In this document: in pieces, positions 38,797-48,361 of the stretch
How the letters are laid out: each line of letters begins with the position of its first letter
Position numbering within the stretch: position 1 is the first letter of the stretch
The notes under the pieces: generated by a model
Databases searched by the model: none
What the model was told of the DNA's origin: nothing
Seen by the model: only the letters and a program-made list of their open reading frames with translations
Made by a program: the position numbers and the translations under genes
Source of the DNA: Virgibacillus sp. NKC19-3
GTDB taxonomy: Bacteria; Bacillota; Bacilli; Bacillales; Amphibacillaceae
Length of the DNA stretch: 64,000 nucleotides
Direction: 5' to 3'
Assembly (NCBI RefSeq): GCF_019837165.1
Contig: NZ_JAGYHC010000001.1
Span: 310,001-374,000 of the forward strand

Positions 38797-39912
38797 TTGT
38801 GCCGTACACCAATGACCATAAAAGTGCCAGGGAAGTTGATGATAGCAGGAGAGTTTGCTGTCCTTCATCCCCATCATAACCTTGTTGTCATGGCTGTGGA
38901 TCGTTTTGTATATGCAAGTATTCAGCAAAGCGATAAGAATAGGTTGACACTGGAAGATTTTAAACTACATGATCTCCGCTTTGCATATAACAATAAAGAC
39001 GTGAAGATTGATACCGATGACGAACGGGTGCATTTCATCGAGCAAGCAATGAGTCTAGCGTTTACCTATTTAAAGGAACATGACGTTAAGCCTGATCCGT
39101 TTAAGCTGTCAATCAGAAGTGAGTTGGATGACGTCTCGGGTGTGAAATATGGCCTCGGATCAAGTGCAGCTGTGGTAACATCCGTTATTACAGCTATTCT
39201 AAAAAAATACTTGCCCTATCGCCCATCTGCAATGTTGATATTTAAACTTGCAGCTGTTTCCCATGTGATTACACAGCGAAATGGCTCAGGAGCTGATGTA
39301 GCGGCGTCTTCCTATGGAGGTTTTCTTCAATATTCGTCTTTTCAGTCTGATTGGTTAATCGAAGCGTATGAGAATGCGAAAACACTGCAAGAACTTCTGG
39401 AGCAGGACTGGGTTTACTTTTCTCTCAAACCGATGAAGCTGCTCGAGGATGTATACGTGTGTATTGGCTGGACGGGAAAGCCTGCATCAACGAAGAAACT
39501 TGTCGATGAAATATTAAAACTAAAAAATGATGATCCCGCCCGATTTCAACAATTTCTTACAAGTAGTGAAAACGCTGTTGGGGATTTTTTAAAGGGAATG
39601 ACAGAATCAGACATTGCTCTTTTACTAAAAGGTGTCAAAGAAAATAGACAAGCACTGCAGGCAGTGGGGCAACATGCGAATGTAGATATTGAAACCCCAT
39701 TATTGCGGACATTATGTGATTTAGCGGAAGGTTATGGTGGTGCCGGTAAGCCCTCAGGAGCTGGCGGTGGTGATTGCGGTATTGCGTTTATGCCTTCACA
39801 GGAGAAGGCTAAAGCATTAATGCAAGCGTGGGAGCAAGCAGGAATTAAGCCGCTAGCTATTCAACCATACGAATACGGGGCTATAGAAGCTAAGCGCGAT
39901 GAAAGCAGGTAG
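38797..39912 (+). CDS. mvaK2: Phosphomevalonate kinase
   Basis: The 371-residue GHMP kinase has VPGKLMIAGEFAVLHP, the ATP loop VKYGLGSSAAVVTSV near residue 130 and PSGAGGGDCGIAFMP near 320. It turns 5-phosphomevalonate into diphosphomevalonate. The TTG at 38797, eight bases after TAGGGG, is my choice; an ATG at 38812 lacks a site. This is the last gene of the operon. No isopentenyl-diphosphate isomerase gene follows, so it must be elsewhere. Confidence 0.93.
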   Translation: MCRTPMTIKVPGKLMIAGEFAVLHPHHNLVVMAVDRFVYASIQQSDKNRLTLEDFKLHDLRFAYNNKDVKIDTDDERVHFIEQAMSLAFTYLKEHDVKPDPFKLSIRSELDDVSGVKYGLGSSAAVVTSVITAILKKYLPYRPSAMLIFKLAAVSHVITQRNGSGADVAASSYGGFLQYSSFQSDWLIEAYENAKTLQELLEQDWVYFSLKPMKLLEDVYVCIGWTGKPASTKKLVDEILKLKNDDPARFQQFLTSSENAVGDFLKGMTESDIALLLKGVKENRQALQAVGQHANVDIETPLLRTLCDLAEGYGGAGKPSGAGGGDCGIAFMPSQEKAKALMQAWEQAGIKPLAIQPYEYGAIEAKRDESR

Positions 39913-40010
39913 GAAAGCCTGCTTTTTCTAATGCATATATATACACTGAAATGTCGAGTTGAGTCATTGGGTCTTTTTTGGCTACAATAAGAAAGAGGGA
40001 GGTTGGAACC

Positions 40011-40913
40011 ATGCAAGATAATATGTCAGTGATTGGCGTGCCAATGGATTTGGGCCAAAGTCGCCGCGGGGTAGACATGGGACCAAGTGCTTTGCGTTAC
40101 GCTGGTGCAATTGAAAAACTGCAGGAACTAAAAAATGATATCCATGATTTAGGAGATATAACAATAGCTCGCCCGGATACGGCGAAAGCAATGGAAGAGA
40201 GTAATTTGAAAAATTTAAAGCAAGTCATACAAGCAAATGAAGAGCTTGCTTCCACTGTTGATAAGGAAATAGAGAAAAATCGTTTCCCGGTAATTTTTGG
40301 TGGAGACCATAGTATTGCGATTGGCAGTTTAGCTGGAATAGCCAAGCATTATGAGAATTTAGGTGTGATTTGGTATGATGCGCATGGTGATTTGAATTCA
40401 AGTGAAACATCCCCATCGGGTAATATTCACGGGATGCCACTAGCGGCTAGTTTAGGGATTGGCCATGAGAAACTAACGAATATACTCGGATATACACCTA
40501 AAATAAAACCGGAAAACATTGTTATTGTTGGGGCTCGATCCCTTGATCCCGGAGAAAAGGAATTGATCCGTGAAAAGGGAATTAATGTATACTCCATGCA
40601 TGAAATTGATCGGATAGGCATGTCTAACGTCATGAAAGAAACGATCGACTATCTCAAGGAAAGAACAGACGGAATTCATTTAAGCCTTGACCTTGATGGG
40701 CTGGATCCATCTGAAGCGCCTGGTGTAGGTACTCCCGTAATTGGCGGGCTTACATATCGTGAGAGCCATTTGGCGATGGAAATGATAGCAGAGGCAGATA
40801 TCTTAACATCTACCGAAATTGTTGAAGTAAACCCCATTTTAGATGAAAAAAATAAAACAGCGGAAGTAGCAGTTGGTCTAATGGGCTCCCTCTTTGGCGA
40901 AAAACTGAAATAA
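40011..40913 (+). CDS. rocF: Arginase
   Basis: The 300-residue enzyme has the ureohydrolase manganese motifs IFGGDHSIAIG near residue 98, WYDAHGDLN near 122 and HLSLDLDGLDP near 225. It hydrolyses arginine to ornithine and urea, the first step of the Roc catabolic route. The ATG at 40011 follows GAGGGAGGTTGG. The gene is monocistronic with a good terminator; a Spo0E-like gene faces it. I see no clear AhrC or RocR site. Confidence 0.95.
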   Translation: MQDNMSVIGVPMDLGQSRRGVDMGPSALRYAGAIEKLQELKNDIHDLGDITIARPDTAKAMEESNLKNLKQVIQANEELASTVDKEIEKNRFPVIFGGDHSIAIGSLAGIAKHYENLGVIWYDAHGDLNSSETSPSGNIHGMPLAASLGIGHEKLTNILGYTPKIKPENIVIVGARSLDPGEKELIREKGINVYSMHEIDRIGMSNVMKETIDYLKERTDGIHLSLDLDGLDPSEAPGVGTPVIGGLTYRESHLAMEMIAEADILTSTEIVEVNPILDEKNKTAEVAVGLMGSLFGEKLK

Positions 40914-40962
40914 GTAAACAAAAGCGTCAGCGTATATCCATTTTATAAATTCGTAGCACATG

Positions 40963-41011
40963 AAAAAAGACATTAAACCTCTAAGTATGGAGAAATTTGA
41001 TGTCTTTTTTT
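40963..41011. terminator. Terminator shared by rocF and the Spo0E-like gene
   Basis: AAAAAAGACAT (40963-40973) pairs with ATGTCTTTTTT (41000-41010), extended by AAA and TTT inside. Flanking A- and T-runs make it bidirectional. Confidence 0.85.
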
Positions 41012-41054
41012 ACCCTATTTTTATTTTTCTTTTTGTCCAATCTTAAGAAGTCTT

Positions 41055-41207
41055 TTAGTGTGCGTAATTTTGGTAATCGTTGATAAGATTGTCCAGCTTT
41101 TCACTGGTCGCAATAACCGTCTCGGAAGTTAATTCATGCGATTGAGTTAATAAAATCATTTCGTGCCGACATTCCTCAATTTTTTCTAATAACTGAACTT
41201 TTTCCAC
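41055..41207 (-). CDS. Spo0E-like aspartyl-phosphate phosphatase
   Basis: This 50-residue protein has the Spo0E-family pattern: IEECRHEMILLTQSHELTS, then VIATSEKLDNLINDYQ, whose S-x-x-LD core is the family signature. These small helical phosphatases remove phosphate from Spo0A and so delay sporulation. It starts at GTG 41207, seven bases after AAGGAGGATAG. The gene is on the reverse strand between rocF and sigW, and sits beside its own terminator. It is easily missed because of its size. Confidence 0.85.
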   Translation of the reverse strand: MEKVQLLEKIEECRHEMILLTQSHELTSETVIATSEKLDNLINDYQNYAH

Positions 41208-41294
41208 AAAACTATCCTCCTTTCCAGTATAATATATTATAAAAGTACCCAGGAAAAAGCAAGCCTAAACGCATAAAAATAATTAAATTTCTAA

Positions 41295-41321
41295 TGAAAC
41301 CTTTACATGTCATCATTCGTA
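41295..41321 (+). promoter_or_regulatory. SigW autoregulatory promoter
   Basis: TGAAAC (41295-41300), a 17-base spacer and CGTA (41318-41321) match the sigma-W consensus, 35 bases before the sigW start. Sigma-W is known to drive its own operon. Confidence 0.85.
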
Positions 41322-41355
41322 ACATAAATACCGCATCGTTAGCGGAGGTAGAAGT

Positions 41356-41919
41356 ATGGAGCAAGTTATTAGAGATAAAATAAGACAGGTAAAGAAAGGG
41401 GATCAATCTGCTTTTGAAGATGTGATCGCCTTCTATCAGGATAAAATTTATCGACATTGCTTTCGAATGATTGGCAATGCACACGAAGCGGAGGATATTG
41501 CACAGGAAGCCTTCATTCGGGCTTATATAAATATCCATTCGTTTGATGACCGTAGAAAATTTTCGACATGGCTCTATCGGATTGCTACAAATGTCACGAT
41601 TGATCATATTCGAAAACGAAAACCGGATTATTTTCTTGATGATAAGATCAAAGGGACAGAAGGGTTGGATATGTATTCCCGACTTATCAGTAACACACCA
41701 TCTCCGGGAGAAGAGGCGGAAAGTCGGGAATTGCAGCGCTACATTCACCAAGAGATTACAAGACTTCCGCCGAAATATCGGAGTATCATTATTTTGCGTT
41801 ATATAGAAGAGTTTTCTCTCCAAGAGATTAGTAATACCATGGATATTCCACTCGGAACGGTCAAAACGCGTATTCATCGTGCAAGGGAAGCTTTACGGAA
41901 GAAATTGCGTTATGTGTAA
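41356..41919 (+). CDS. sigW: ECF sigma factor SigW
   Basis: The 187-residue sigma factor has region 2 (DKIYRHCFRMIGNAHEAEDIAQEAF, here cut to HEAEDIAQEAFIRAYINI), the -10-binding STWLYRIATNVTIDHIRK segment and region 4 (LPPKYRSIIILRYIEEFSL, PLGTVKTRIHRAREALRKKL). The self-directed sigma-W promoter upstream and rsiW downstream identify it. It controls the envelope-stress and antimicrobial-resistance regulon. The gene starts after AGCGGAGGTAGA. Confidence 0.95.
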   Translation: MEQVIRDKIRQVKKGDQSAFEDVIAFYQDKIYRHCFRMIGNAHEAEDIAQEAFIRAYINIHSFDDRRKFSTWLYRIATNVTIDHIRKRKPDYFLDDKIKGTEGLDMYSRLISNTPSPGEEAESRELQRYIHQEITRLPPKYRSIIILRYIEEFSLQEISNTMDIPLGTVKTRIHRAREALRKKLRYV

Positions 41920-41934
41920 AGGAGTGTGGTTCAT

Positions 41935-42570
41935 ATGAATTGCCATGATAAGGCACACAGACTTATCCATACATATTTAGATGGAGATTTAAGCAAAGCG
42001 GAAGAGAAAATACTCAGCTCCCATTTAGAAGAATGCGAAGCTTGCCAGCGGCATTTATATGAACTAAAACGAACAATCACACTTCTTCCCAGTACAGAGC
42101 AAGTGTCAGCACCAGCGGATTTCACAAAGAATGTCATGCAAAAATTACCCGCTGAAAAGAAACGTGTGACATATCTGCGCATGTGGAAGGCACATCCACT
42201 GGTTGTCTCAGCAGCGCTCCTGTTTATTTTTATGATTAGTGGTGTGTTTGCAACATGGCATCAAGATAGTGAGCTAGTTGTCTCCAAACAGGAGGGTTTA
42301 ATGATCGAAGAGAATACCGTTATTGTTCCTGCAGATGTAACGGTCTCCGGGGACGTATATGTTAAAAATGGCGATTTAAGGATTGATGGAAGCGTAGATG
42401 GAAATGTTACATTGATTAATGGTCGATTAATTGAGGATGAACCGAGGCAAGGAGAACCGTTAATGGCCTCTGTTGGTGAGGTTAGTGGCGAATTAAAGCA
42501 GATTGATCAATTTTTTGATTGGATATGGTATCAGGTGGAATATGTATTTCAAAATGTGTTTCGTTTTTAA
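41935..42570 (+). CDS. rsiW: Anti-sigma-W factor RsiW
   Basis: The 211-residue protein has an N-terminal zinc anti-sigma domain (HLEECEACQRHL, the HxxxCxxC motif), a membrane segment at about residues 86-103 and an outside domain containing DVTVSGDVYVKNGDL and GSVDGNVTLING, a regular hydrophobic repeat. It binds SigW until cleaved by PrsW and RasP. The ATG at 41935 follows AAAGGAGTG; a GTG at 41926 would be on top of it. Confidence 0.92.
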   Translation: MNCHDKAHRLIHTYLDGDLSKAEEKILSSHLEECEACQRHLYELKRTITLLPSTEQVSAPADFTKNVMQKLPAEKKRVTYLRMWKAHPLVVSAALLFIFMISGVFATWHQDSELVVSKQEGLMIEENTVIVPADVTVSGDVYVKNGDLRIDGSVDGNVTLINGRLIEDEPRQGEPLMASVGEVSGELKQIDQFFDWIWYQVEYVFQNVFRF

Positions 42571-42694
42571 ATAAAGAAGCGAAAGAGCCGTCCCTCTATT
42601 TCCTTGATTTTTTGATTAATTTATTCATGTCGGATGCAAAATTATGTTATAATAAGTAAGCTTGCTGATTTTATGTACAGAGGGATGTGTGAAC

Positions 42695-43516
42695 ATGCTT
42701 GATGGGGGACTCAATCTTTTAAATCTGCTAAGAATAGGCGTAGATATAGCTCTCGTCTGGTATGTATTATATAAACTGCTTATGTTGATAAGAGGCACAA
42801 AGGCGATTCAGCTTTTAAAAGGGATCGTGGTTGTGCTAGCAGTCAGAATGGTAAGTATTTTATTTAACTTACAAACAATAGAATGGCTGACAGAACAAGC
42901 TATTCTATGGGGATTTCTCCTGATTGCCATTTTATTCCAACCGGAATTACGACGGGCATTGGAGCAAATTGGAAGGGGAAATATCTTTGCAAGAAGTGCC
43001 AGATCTGAAGAGGAATTAATCGAACAAAATATAGAAGCAATTATACAATCATGTAAATATATGGCAAAAAGACGTATTGGCGCATTAATTACCATTGAGC
43101 GTGAAACAGGAATGGGAGATTATGCAGAAACAGGTATACCGATAAATGGAAGGTTAACCCATCAGCTGCTTACAAATATTTTCACACCAAATACGCCACT
43201 TCATGATGGTGCTGTCATTATAAAAAGGGAAAATATTGTGGCTGCGGCCTGTTATCTGCCATTATCAGAAAGTCCCTATATATCAAAGGAACTGGGAACG
43301 AGGCACAGAGCAGCAATGGGTGTTAGTGAAGTGACAGATTCGCTTACGATTGTTGTATCTGAAGAAACCGGTGATATCTCCTGTACACGTAACGGAGAAT
43401 TACGTCGAGAACTTGACCTGGAAGATCTTCGTAAAATTTTAAACGAAAATTTATCATTACATTTTAAAACCCCTGAAAGAAAGTCTTGGAAACGAAAGGG
43501 GAAAAAGAATGGATAA
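42695..43516 (+). CDS. cdaA: Diadenylate cyclase CdaA
   Basis: The protein of about 273 residues has three N-terminal membrane segments and a DAC domain with TPLHDGAVII (DGA motif) and GTRHRAAMGVSE (RHR motif). It makes c-di-AMP from two ATP, which controls potassium and osmolyte uptake and cell-wall homeostasis. The ATG at 42695 is about ten bases after AGAGGG. It overlaps cdaR by eight bases; the cdaA, cdaR, glmM order is conserved in Firmicutes. Confidence 0.95.
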   Translation: MLDGGLNLLNLLRIGVDIALVWYVLYKLLMLIRGTKAIQLLKGIVVVLAVRMVSILFNLQTIEWLTEQAILWGFLLIAILFQPELRRALEQIGRGNIFARSARSEEELIEQNIEAIIQSCKYMAKRRIGALITIERETGMGDYAETGIPINGRLTHQLLTNIFTPNTPLHDGAVIIKRENIVAAACYLPLSESPYISKELGTRHRAAMGVSEVTDSLTIVVSEETGDISCTRNGELRRELDLEDLRKILNENLSLHFKTPERKSWKRKGKKNG

Positions 43517-44732
43517 GTGGTTTGAAAGTAAATGGTTCGTCCGGATTATAGCCTTGGCTTTTGCCATATTACTATATGTGACGGTCAGTATAGAAACAGA
43601 TACGGGGGATGAGGAGAATACCCTTCTCCCGGAGGCATCTCAAGAGACACGTACACTGGAAAATGTTCCGGTAGATGTGCGTATGGATGAAGAAAATTAT
43701 GTCGTAAGTGGTGTTCCGGAGTATGTCGATGTCACATTGGAAGGTGTTACCAGAATATTGACGCCAGTAGAAAGACAACACAATTTTGATACGTTTGTTA
43801 ACTTGGAAGGGCTCGAAGAAGGAACGCATGAAGTGGAGATTCAATATGAGGATATACCACCTGAATTGTCCGTATACATCGAACCCAAAACAACCGAGGT
43901 GACGATAGAAGAACGAGCTACAGAGGAATTCCCGGTAACTGTGGATTTTATTAATAGTGATCAACTTGCAGAAGGCTTTGAACTCGGTGATTATGAAGTA
44001 GAACCGGCGTCGGTATCTATTACTAGTTCAAGAAGTGTCATTGACCAAATAGGAATGGTGAAAGTATTTGTGAATGTATCCGGATTAGATCAATCCATTA
44101 ACAATCGTGAAGTACCCGTTAATGTATATGATAGTCAAGGAAACGAACTGAATGTCCGGGTGGAACCTGAAAATGCTGTTGTATCTGCAGATATAACTAA
44201 TCCAAGCGAAACCGTATCAATCAATGTCTCAACAACCGGGGAGTTGCCAGATGGGTATGCTTTAGAGTCACTAGATGCTAATATGGACGAGGTAGAAATT
44301 TTCGCTACGACAGATGTCTTGGATGAAATTGAAAGTGTTTCTACAGAGGATATAGATTTATCAGAAATCACAGAGTCACAAACAATTGATGCAAGCTTGT
44401 CATTGCCGGAAGGGGCGGTATCAGAAACAGAGTCGGTAGAAGTCGATGTTGAGGTGGATCAGGCGCAATCCATCGAAGATGTTCCTATTGAGATAGAAGG
44501 CTTGCAGGATGGACAAGACGCTACCTTTGTAGAACCGGACAACCCGGAAATGGATATAAGAATTCCAAGTAGTGAAGCGGATGGAAATGAATGGACTGCA
44601 GAAGACTTTGATCTATCCGTTGATGTAAGTGATTTGGAAGCAGGTGAGCATACCGTTCCTGTAACGATTGAAGGCCCGGATGATCTTCCAATTACAGGAG
44701 AATTTGAAGAAGTAACCGTTGAAATTACGTAA
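43509..44732 (+). CDS. cdaR: CdaA regulator CdaR (YbbR-domain protein)
   Basis: The 407-residue protein has one membrane segment (IIALAFAILLYVTVSI) and then four YbbR domains outside the membrane, each about 80 residues, recognisable from repeated pattern such as NVPVDVRMDEENYVVSGVP and IEDVPIEIEGL. CdaR binds and tunes CdaA. The protein is strongly acidic. It overlaps cdaA and lies 83 bases before glmM. Confidence 0.93.
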   Translation: MDKWFESKWFVRIIALAFAILLYVTVSIETDTGDEENTLLPEASQETRTLENVPVDVRMDEENYVVSGVPEYVDVTLEGVTRILTPVERQHNFDTFVNLEGLEEGTHEVEIQYEDIPPELSVYIEPKTTEVTIEERATEEFPVTVDFINSDQLAEGFELGDYEVEPASVSITSSRSVIDQIGMVKVFVNVSGLDQSINNREVPVNVYDSQGNELNVRVEPENAVVSADITNPSETVSINVSTTGELPDGYALESLDANMDEVEIFATTDVLDEIESVSTEDIDLSEITESQTIDASLSLPEGAVSETESVEVDVEVDQAQSIEDVPIEIEGLQDGQDATFVEPDNPEMDIRIPSSEADGNEWTAEDFDLSVDVSDLEAGEHTVPVTIEGPDDLPITGEFEEVTVEIT

Positions 44733-44815
44733 GGGATACCTGAAAAGATTTACACAGAAAGTTAATAAACATCGCTCTCACTAGGTCGAATTAGATATAA
44801 AGGAGAGGTAAAGCA

Positions 44816-46162
44816 ATGGGAAAATATTTTGGAACAGATGGTGTAAGAGGGGTTGCAAATAAGGGACTCACACCGGAATTGGCATTTAAATTAGGACGTT
44901 TTGGCGGCTATATTTTAACCAGGGAAACAGAAAAGCCAAAAATCATCATCGGGCGCGATACACGAATTTCCGGATACATGTTGGAAGGTGCGCTTTTAGC
45001 CGGGCTGCTATCCATTGGTGCAGAGGTCATGCGTGTTGGCGTTATTTCAACGCCTGGCGTTGCCTATTTAACAAAAGCAACAAGTTCACAGGCTGGCATT
45101 ATGATCTCGGCATCTCATAATCCAGTTGAAGATAATGGTATTAAATTTTTCGGCTCGGACGGTTTTAAGTTATCCGACGATCAGGAAAATGAAATTGAAC
45201 GTCTTATGGACAGGGATGATGACCTCCCACGCCCTGTTGGCGCAGATATTGGTGTCGTTAATGACTATTTTGAAGGCGGTCAAAAATATCTCTCCTTCTT
45301 GAAGGATACGGTCGATAATGATTTCGATGGCTTGCGTATTGCGCTGGATTGTGCACATGGTTCAACATCTACCTTGGCGACGCATTTATTCGCCGATCTG
45401 GAGGCCGATATTGTCTCGATCGGTTCCACGCCGGATGGGTTAAATATAAATGATCATGTAGGATCAACACATCCAGAGAAACTGCAAGAATTTGTAAGAG
45501 AAAAAGAAGCTGACATCGGACTGGCTTTCGATGGTGATGGAGACCGTTTAATCGCTGTTGATGAAAAAGGAAATATCGTTGATGGCGACCAGATCATGTA
45601 TATTTGTGCAACATACATGAATGAAAAGGGTATCCTAAAATATAATACGGTCGTATCGACAGTAATGAGCAATATCGGCTTTTATAAAGCGCTGGAGAAA
45701 CAAGGCGTGCACAGTGACAAAACGTCCGTAGGTGACCGATATGTCATGGAAGAAATGCGAAAAGGCGGCTACAATCTCGGCGGCGAACAATCCGGGCATA
45801 TTATTTTCTTGGATTATGTAACAACAGGCGACGGGATGTTATCCGCCATTCAACTTGTGAATGTCATGAAAGAAACAGGCAAGACCTTATCCGAACTTGC
45901 AGGGGCAATGCGTATTTTCCCACAGGTACTGAAAAATGTAAAAGTGGTGGATAAACATGAAGCACTGACAAATGATCACATTAACCGCGAAATCGAAGCA
46001 GTTGAAAAAGAATTGGGTGATGAGGGGCGTGTACTGGTTCGACCGTCTGGAACAGAGCCACTTGTCCGTGTCATGGTAGAAGCACCCACGAAGGAAGACT
46101 GCGAAATGTATGTAGAACGCGTGGCGAAAGTGATAGATGATTTGTTGGGAATGAGGGAATAA
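44816..46162 (+). CDS. glmM: Phosphoglucosamine mutase GlmM
   Basis: The 448-residue enzyme has the active-site serine in [15 protein letters not shown] near residue 100, the metal-binding [11 protein letters not shown] near 240, and the sugar-binding GEQSGHIIF near 325 and [14 protein letters not shown] near 407. It converts glucosamine-6-phosphate to glucosamine-1-phosphate on the way to UDP-GlcNAc and is known to bind and inhibit CdaA. A terminator follows at once, so glmM ends the operon; glmS is not in the window. Confidence 0.97.
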   Translation: MGKYFGTDGVRGVANKGLTPELAFKLGRFGGYILTRETEKPKIIIGRDTRISGYMLEGALLAGLLSIGAEVMRVGVISTPGVAYLTKATSSQAGIMISASHNPVEDNGIKFFGSDGFKLSDDQENEIERLMDRDDDLPRPVGADIGVVNDYFEGGQKYLSFLKDTVDNDFDGLRIALDCAHGSTSTLATHLFADLEADIVSIGSTPDGLNINDHVGSTHPEKLQEFVREKEADIGLAFDGDGDRLIAVDEKGNIVDGDQIMYICATYMNEKGILKYNTVVSTVMSNIGFYKALEKQGVHSDKTSVGDRYVMEEMRKGGYNLGGEQSGHIIFLDYVTTGDGMLSAIQLVNVMKETGKTLSELAGAMRIFPQVLKNVKVVDKHEALTNDHINREIEAVEKELGDEGRVLVRPSGTEPLVRVMVEAPTKEDCEMYVERVAKVIDDLLGMRE

Positions 46163-46174
46163 ATGATGGTCTAC

Positions 46175-46206
46175 AAGCCGCTCTCTGGGATGAGGGCGGT
46201 TTTTTT
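46175..46206 (+). terminator. Terminator after glmM
   Basis: CCGCTCTC (46178-46185) pairs with GAGGGCGG (46192-46199) with one G-U pair, followed by seven Ts. Confidence 0.9.
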
Positions 46207-46238
46207 CGAATCAAAAATAAATGATTGGAGGTTCGACA

Positions 46239-46910
46239 ATGATTACAATTCTAACCGTTGATGATGATCCACATGTTCGTGAACTATTACGGTTTTACCT
46301 GCAAAAAGAAGGCTACAAAACAATGGAAGCTTCAGATGGAGAAGAGGCATTGCAACTTCTAGAAGCGCATAGTGTGCAGTTAGCTATTGTTGATATTATG
46401 ATGCCGAATGTAGATGGTTACACACTTTGCAGGGACATTCGGACGTACTATGATATTCCGGTTCTGATGGTAACAGCTAAAGGAGAAATCACTGATAAGG
46501 AAAAAGCTTATACAGCGGGTACAGATGATTATATTGTGAAACCTTTTGAGCCGAAAGAAGTGCTATTTCGCGTCAAGGCATTACTCCGGAGATTTCAAAG
46601 GCTTCATGAGGAGATTATTCACATTGGAAGCACCACCGTTAATCGAAAAAGCTATGAAGTGAAATCCAATGGTACATTAATGATTCTTCCACTAAAGGAA
46701 TTCGAGCTTCTCGCGCAGTTAGCGAACTACCCGAATCGAATATTTACACGAGAGCAATTAATTGAACTTGTGTGGGGAAATGATTTTGAAGGAAATGATC
46801 GCACGGTAGATGTACATATTAAGCGACTTCGCGAACGGTTTGCAGAAAATATGGATTTTACCATAACAACTGTTAGAGGATTGGGATATAAAATGGAGGT
46901 ACCTGATTAG
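46239..46910 (+). CDS. hssR: Heme response regulator HssR
   Basis: The 223-residue OmpR-family regulator has a receiver domain (VDDDPHVRELL, phospho-acceptor in LAIVDIMMPNVDG, Lys in YIVKPFEPKEVLFRV) and a winged helix (LPLKEFELLAQLANYPN, RTVDVHIKRLRERF). The length and several stretches agree with what I recall of staphylococcal HssR. The context, with an HssS-like kinase and HrtBA transporter, supports this. The ATG at 46239 follows TTGGAGGTTCG. It should activate hrtBA on heme excess. Confidence 0.85.
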   Translation: MITILTVDDDPHVRELLRFYLQKEGYKTMEASDGEEALQLLEAHSVQLAIVDIMMPNVDGYTLCRDIRTYYDIPVLMVTAKGEITDKEKAYTAGTDDYIVKPFEPKEVLFRVKALLRRFQRLHEEIIHIGSTTVNRKSYEVKSNGTLMILPLKEFELLAQLANYPNRIFTREQLIELVWGNDFEGNDRTVDVHIKRLRERFAENMDFTITTVRGLGYKMEVPD

Positions 46911-46929
46911 TTCATCTTCTGTTCATATT
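46910..46929 (+). promoter_or_regulatory. HssR-type direct repeat between hssR and hssS
   Basis: GTTCATCTT (46910-46918) and GTTCATATT (46921-46929), an 11-bp period. The first base belongs to the hssR stop codon. The same pair occurs before hrtB. GTTCATATT direct repeats are the HssR site known from Staphylococcus and Bacillus anthracis. Confidence 0.7.
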
Positions 46930-46978
46930 ATTTCGATATTATGAGAAAACGGAAATGAAAAATGGGAGGATCTATCCG

Positions 46979-48355
46979 ATGCGAACCTTATATGTGCGAA
47001 TCATTGTAACTACGATGGCGATTATGATTGCAAGTGCGATTATTGCTTTCGTAGGTACAAATATTTATTATCAACATTACCTAAAGCCGGAAAATGATCA
47101 AAAGGTTACCCATATTGCGGAAAATATAGTAGCGATATACGAAGAAAACAACCAACAAATCGTACCCTACTTAACAGCGATGACGGATTTAGGTTATAAA
47201 TTTTATTTAGTTAATGAAAATGGAACAGCGCAGTCATTTGGGGACCCTTTTGAATCAGAGGAAATAGATCACGCTCATATAGAGGCTGTTTTGCATGGCG
47301 ATATTTATCATGGTATTGCGAACTATCCATGGCGCCCATTTATTACTGGATTTTTTGATAATGAACTGTCCAATACAATTGGGGTTCCGATAGCGGTCGA
47401 AGGGGTGAACCATGCCTTATTTATACGTCCCGATTCGGTACAACAATTTGGTGAAATGCGTATATTCTTAGCTGTGATGCTTGTACTCACATTGCTTTTC
47501 AGCTTTTTATTCGTGTTAATAAGCTCCCGGATTATTGTTAACCCTATTAAAAAATTGACAGAAGCCACGAAAAAGATTGCAACCGGTAATTATCGTATGA
47601 AACTTGATGTGAACAGACGTGATGAAATTGGAAAGCTTGCAAATGATTTTAGGCAAATGAGCGATAACCTTGAGCGAACAGAGGAAAAGCGGCAGGAGTT
47701 TGTTTCCAACGTCTCCCACGAAATTCAATCCCCGCTTACGTCGATTCAAGGATTTTCACAGGCATTACACGAAAAAGATCTGTCTGAAGAAGAAAACGTG
47801 CGCTATTTAGATATCATTGAAAAGGAAAGCAAGCGATTATCTGTGCTAAGTAAACAATTACTGACACTTTCCTTTTTAGATAGTGAAATGGAAAGTAACG
47901 AGATGCAGCCTCTTGATGTAGCGGAGCAATTAAAGGAAGTGGCCTCAGCTACGCAGTGGCAGTGGCGGGAAAAGGAAATTGCCATTGAAATGAATGTAGC
48001 CCCCACAACTGTTACCGGTGATCAAAAGTTGCTTCAGCAGGTTTGGATGAACATCGTAACAAATGCCATTCGCTACACGAATTCTGGAGGTACCGTCACA
48101 CTTCATACAATAGATGATAAAAATGTGGTACATGTAATCATTGGGGATACAGGAATTGGTATTGCAGAAGAGGATATCCCACAACTTTTTGATCGCTTTT
48201 ATAAAGTGGATAAAGCAAGAACACGAACGGAAAATAGCACCGGTTTAGGTTTAGCAATTGCGAAGAAAATAATCGACCTGCATGATGGAACCATTCGAAT
48301 TGACAGTGAAATTGGTAAGGGTTCGACATTTACGGTGAGCCTTCCGAAACCGTAA
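46979..48355 (+). CDS. hssS: Heme sensor histidine kinase HssS
   Basis: The 458-residue kinase has two membrane segments (about residues 8-30 and 165-185) around a sensor domain with YHGIANYPW and FITGFFDNELSNTIGV, close to what I recall of S. aureus HssS. HAMP follows (PIKKLTEATKKIATGNY), then HisKA (FVSNVSHEIQSPLTSI) and an ATPase domain (GLGLAIAKKII). The ATG at 46979 follows GGGAGG by nine bases. It senses heme stress and phosphorylates HssR. Confidence 0.85.
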   Translation: MRTLYVRIIVTTMAIMIASAIIAFVGTNIYYQHYLKPENDQKVTHIAENIVAIYEENNQQIVPYLTAMTDLGYKFYLVNENGTAQSFGDPFESEEIDHAHIEAVLHGDIYHGIANYPWRPFITGFFDNELSNTIGVPIAVEGVNHALFIRPDSVQQFGEMRIFLAVMLVLTLLFSFLFVLISSRIIVNPIKKLTEATKKIATGNYRMKLDVNRRDEIGKLANDFRQMSDNLERTEEKRQEFVSNVSHEIQSPLTSIQGFSQALHEKDLSEEENVRYLDIIEKESKRLSVLSKQLLTLSFLDSEMESNEMQPLDVAEQLKEVASATQWQWREKEIAIEMNVAPTTVTGDQKLLQQVWMNIVTNAIRYTNSGGTVTLHTIDDKNVVHVIIGDTGIGIAEEDIPQLFDRFYKVDKARTRTENSTGLGLAIAKKIIDLHDGTIRIDSEIGKGSTFTVSLPKP

Positions 48356-48361
48356 TTCACC

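Noticed and set aside
46163-46238. A glmS ribozyme after glmM
   Set aside because: The gap is only about 75 bases, is filled by a terminator, and glmS does not follow.
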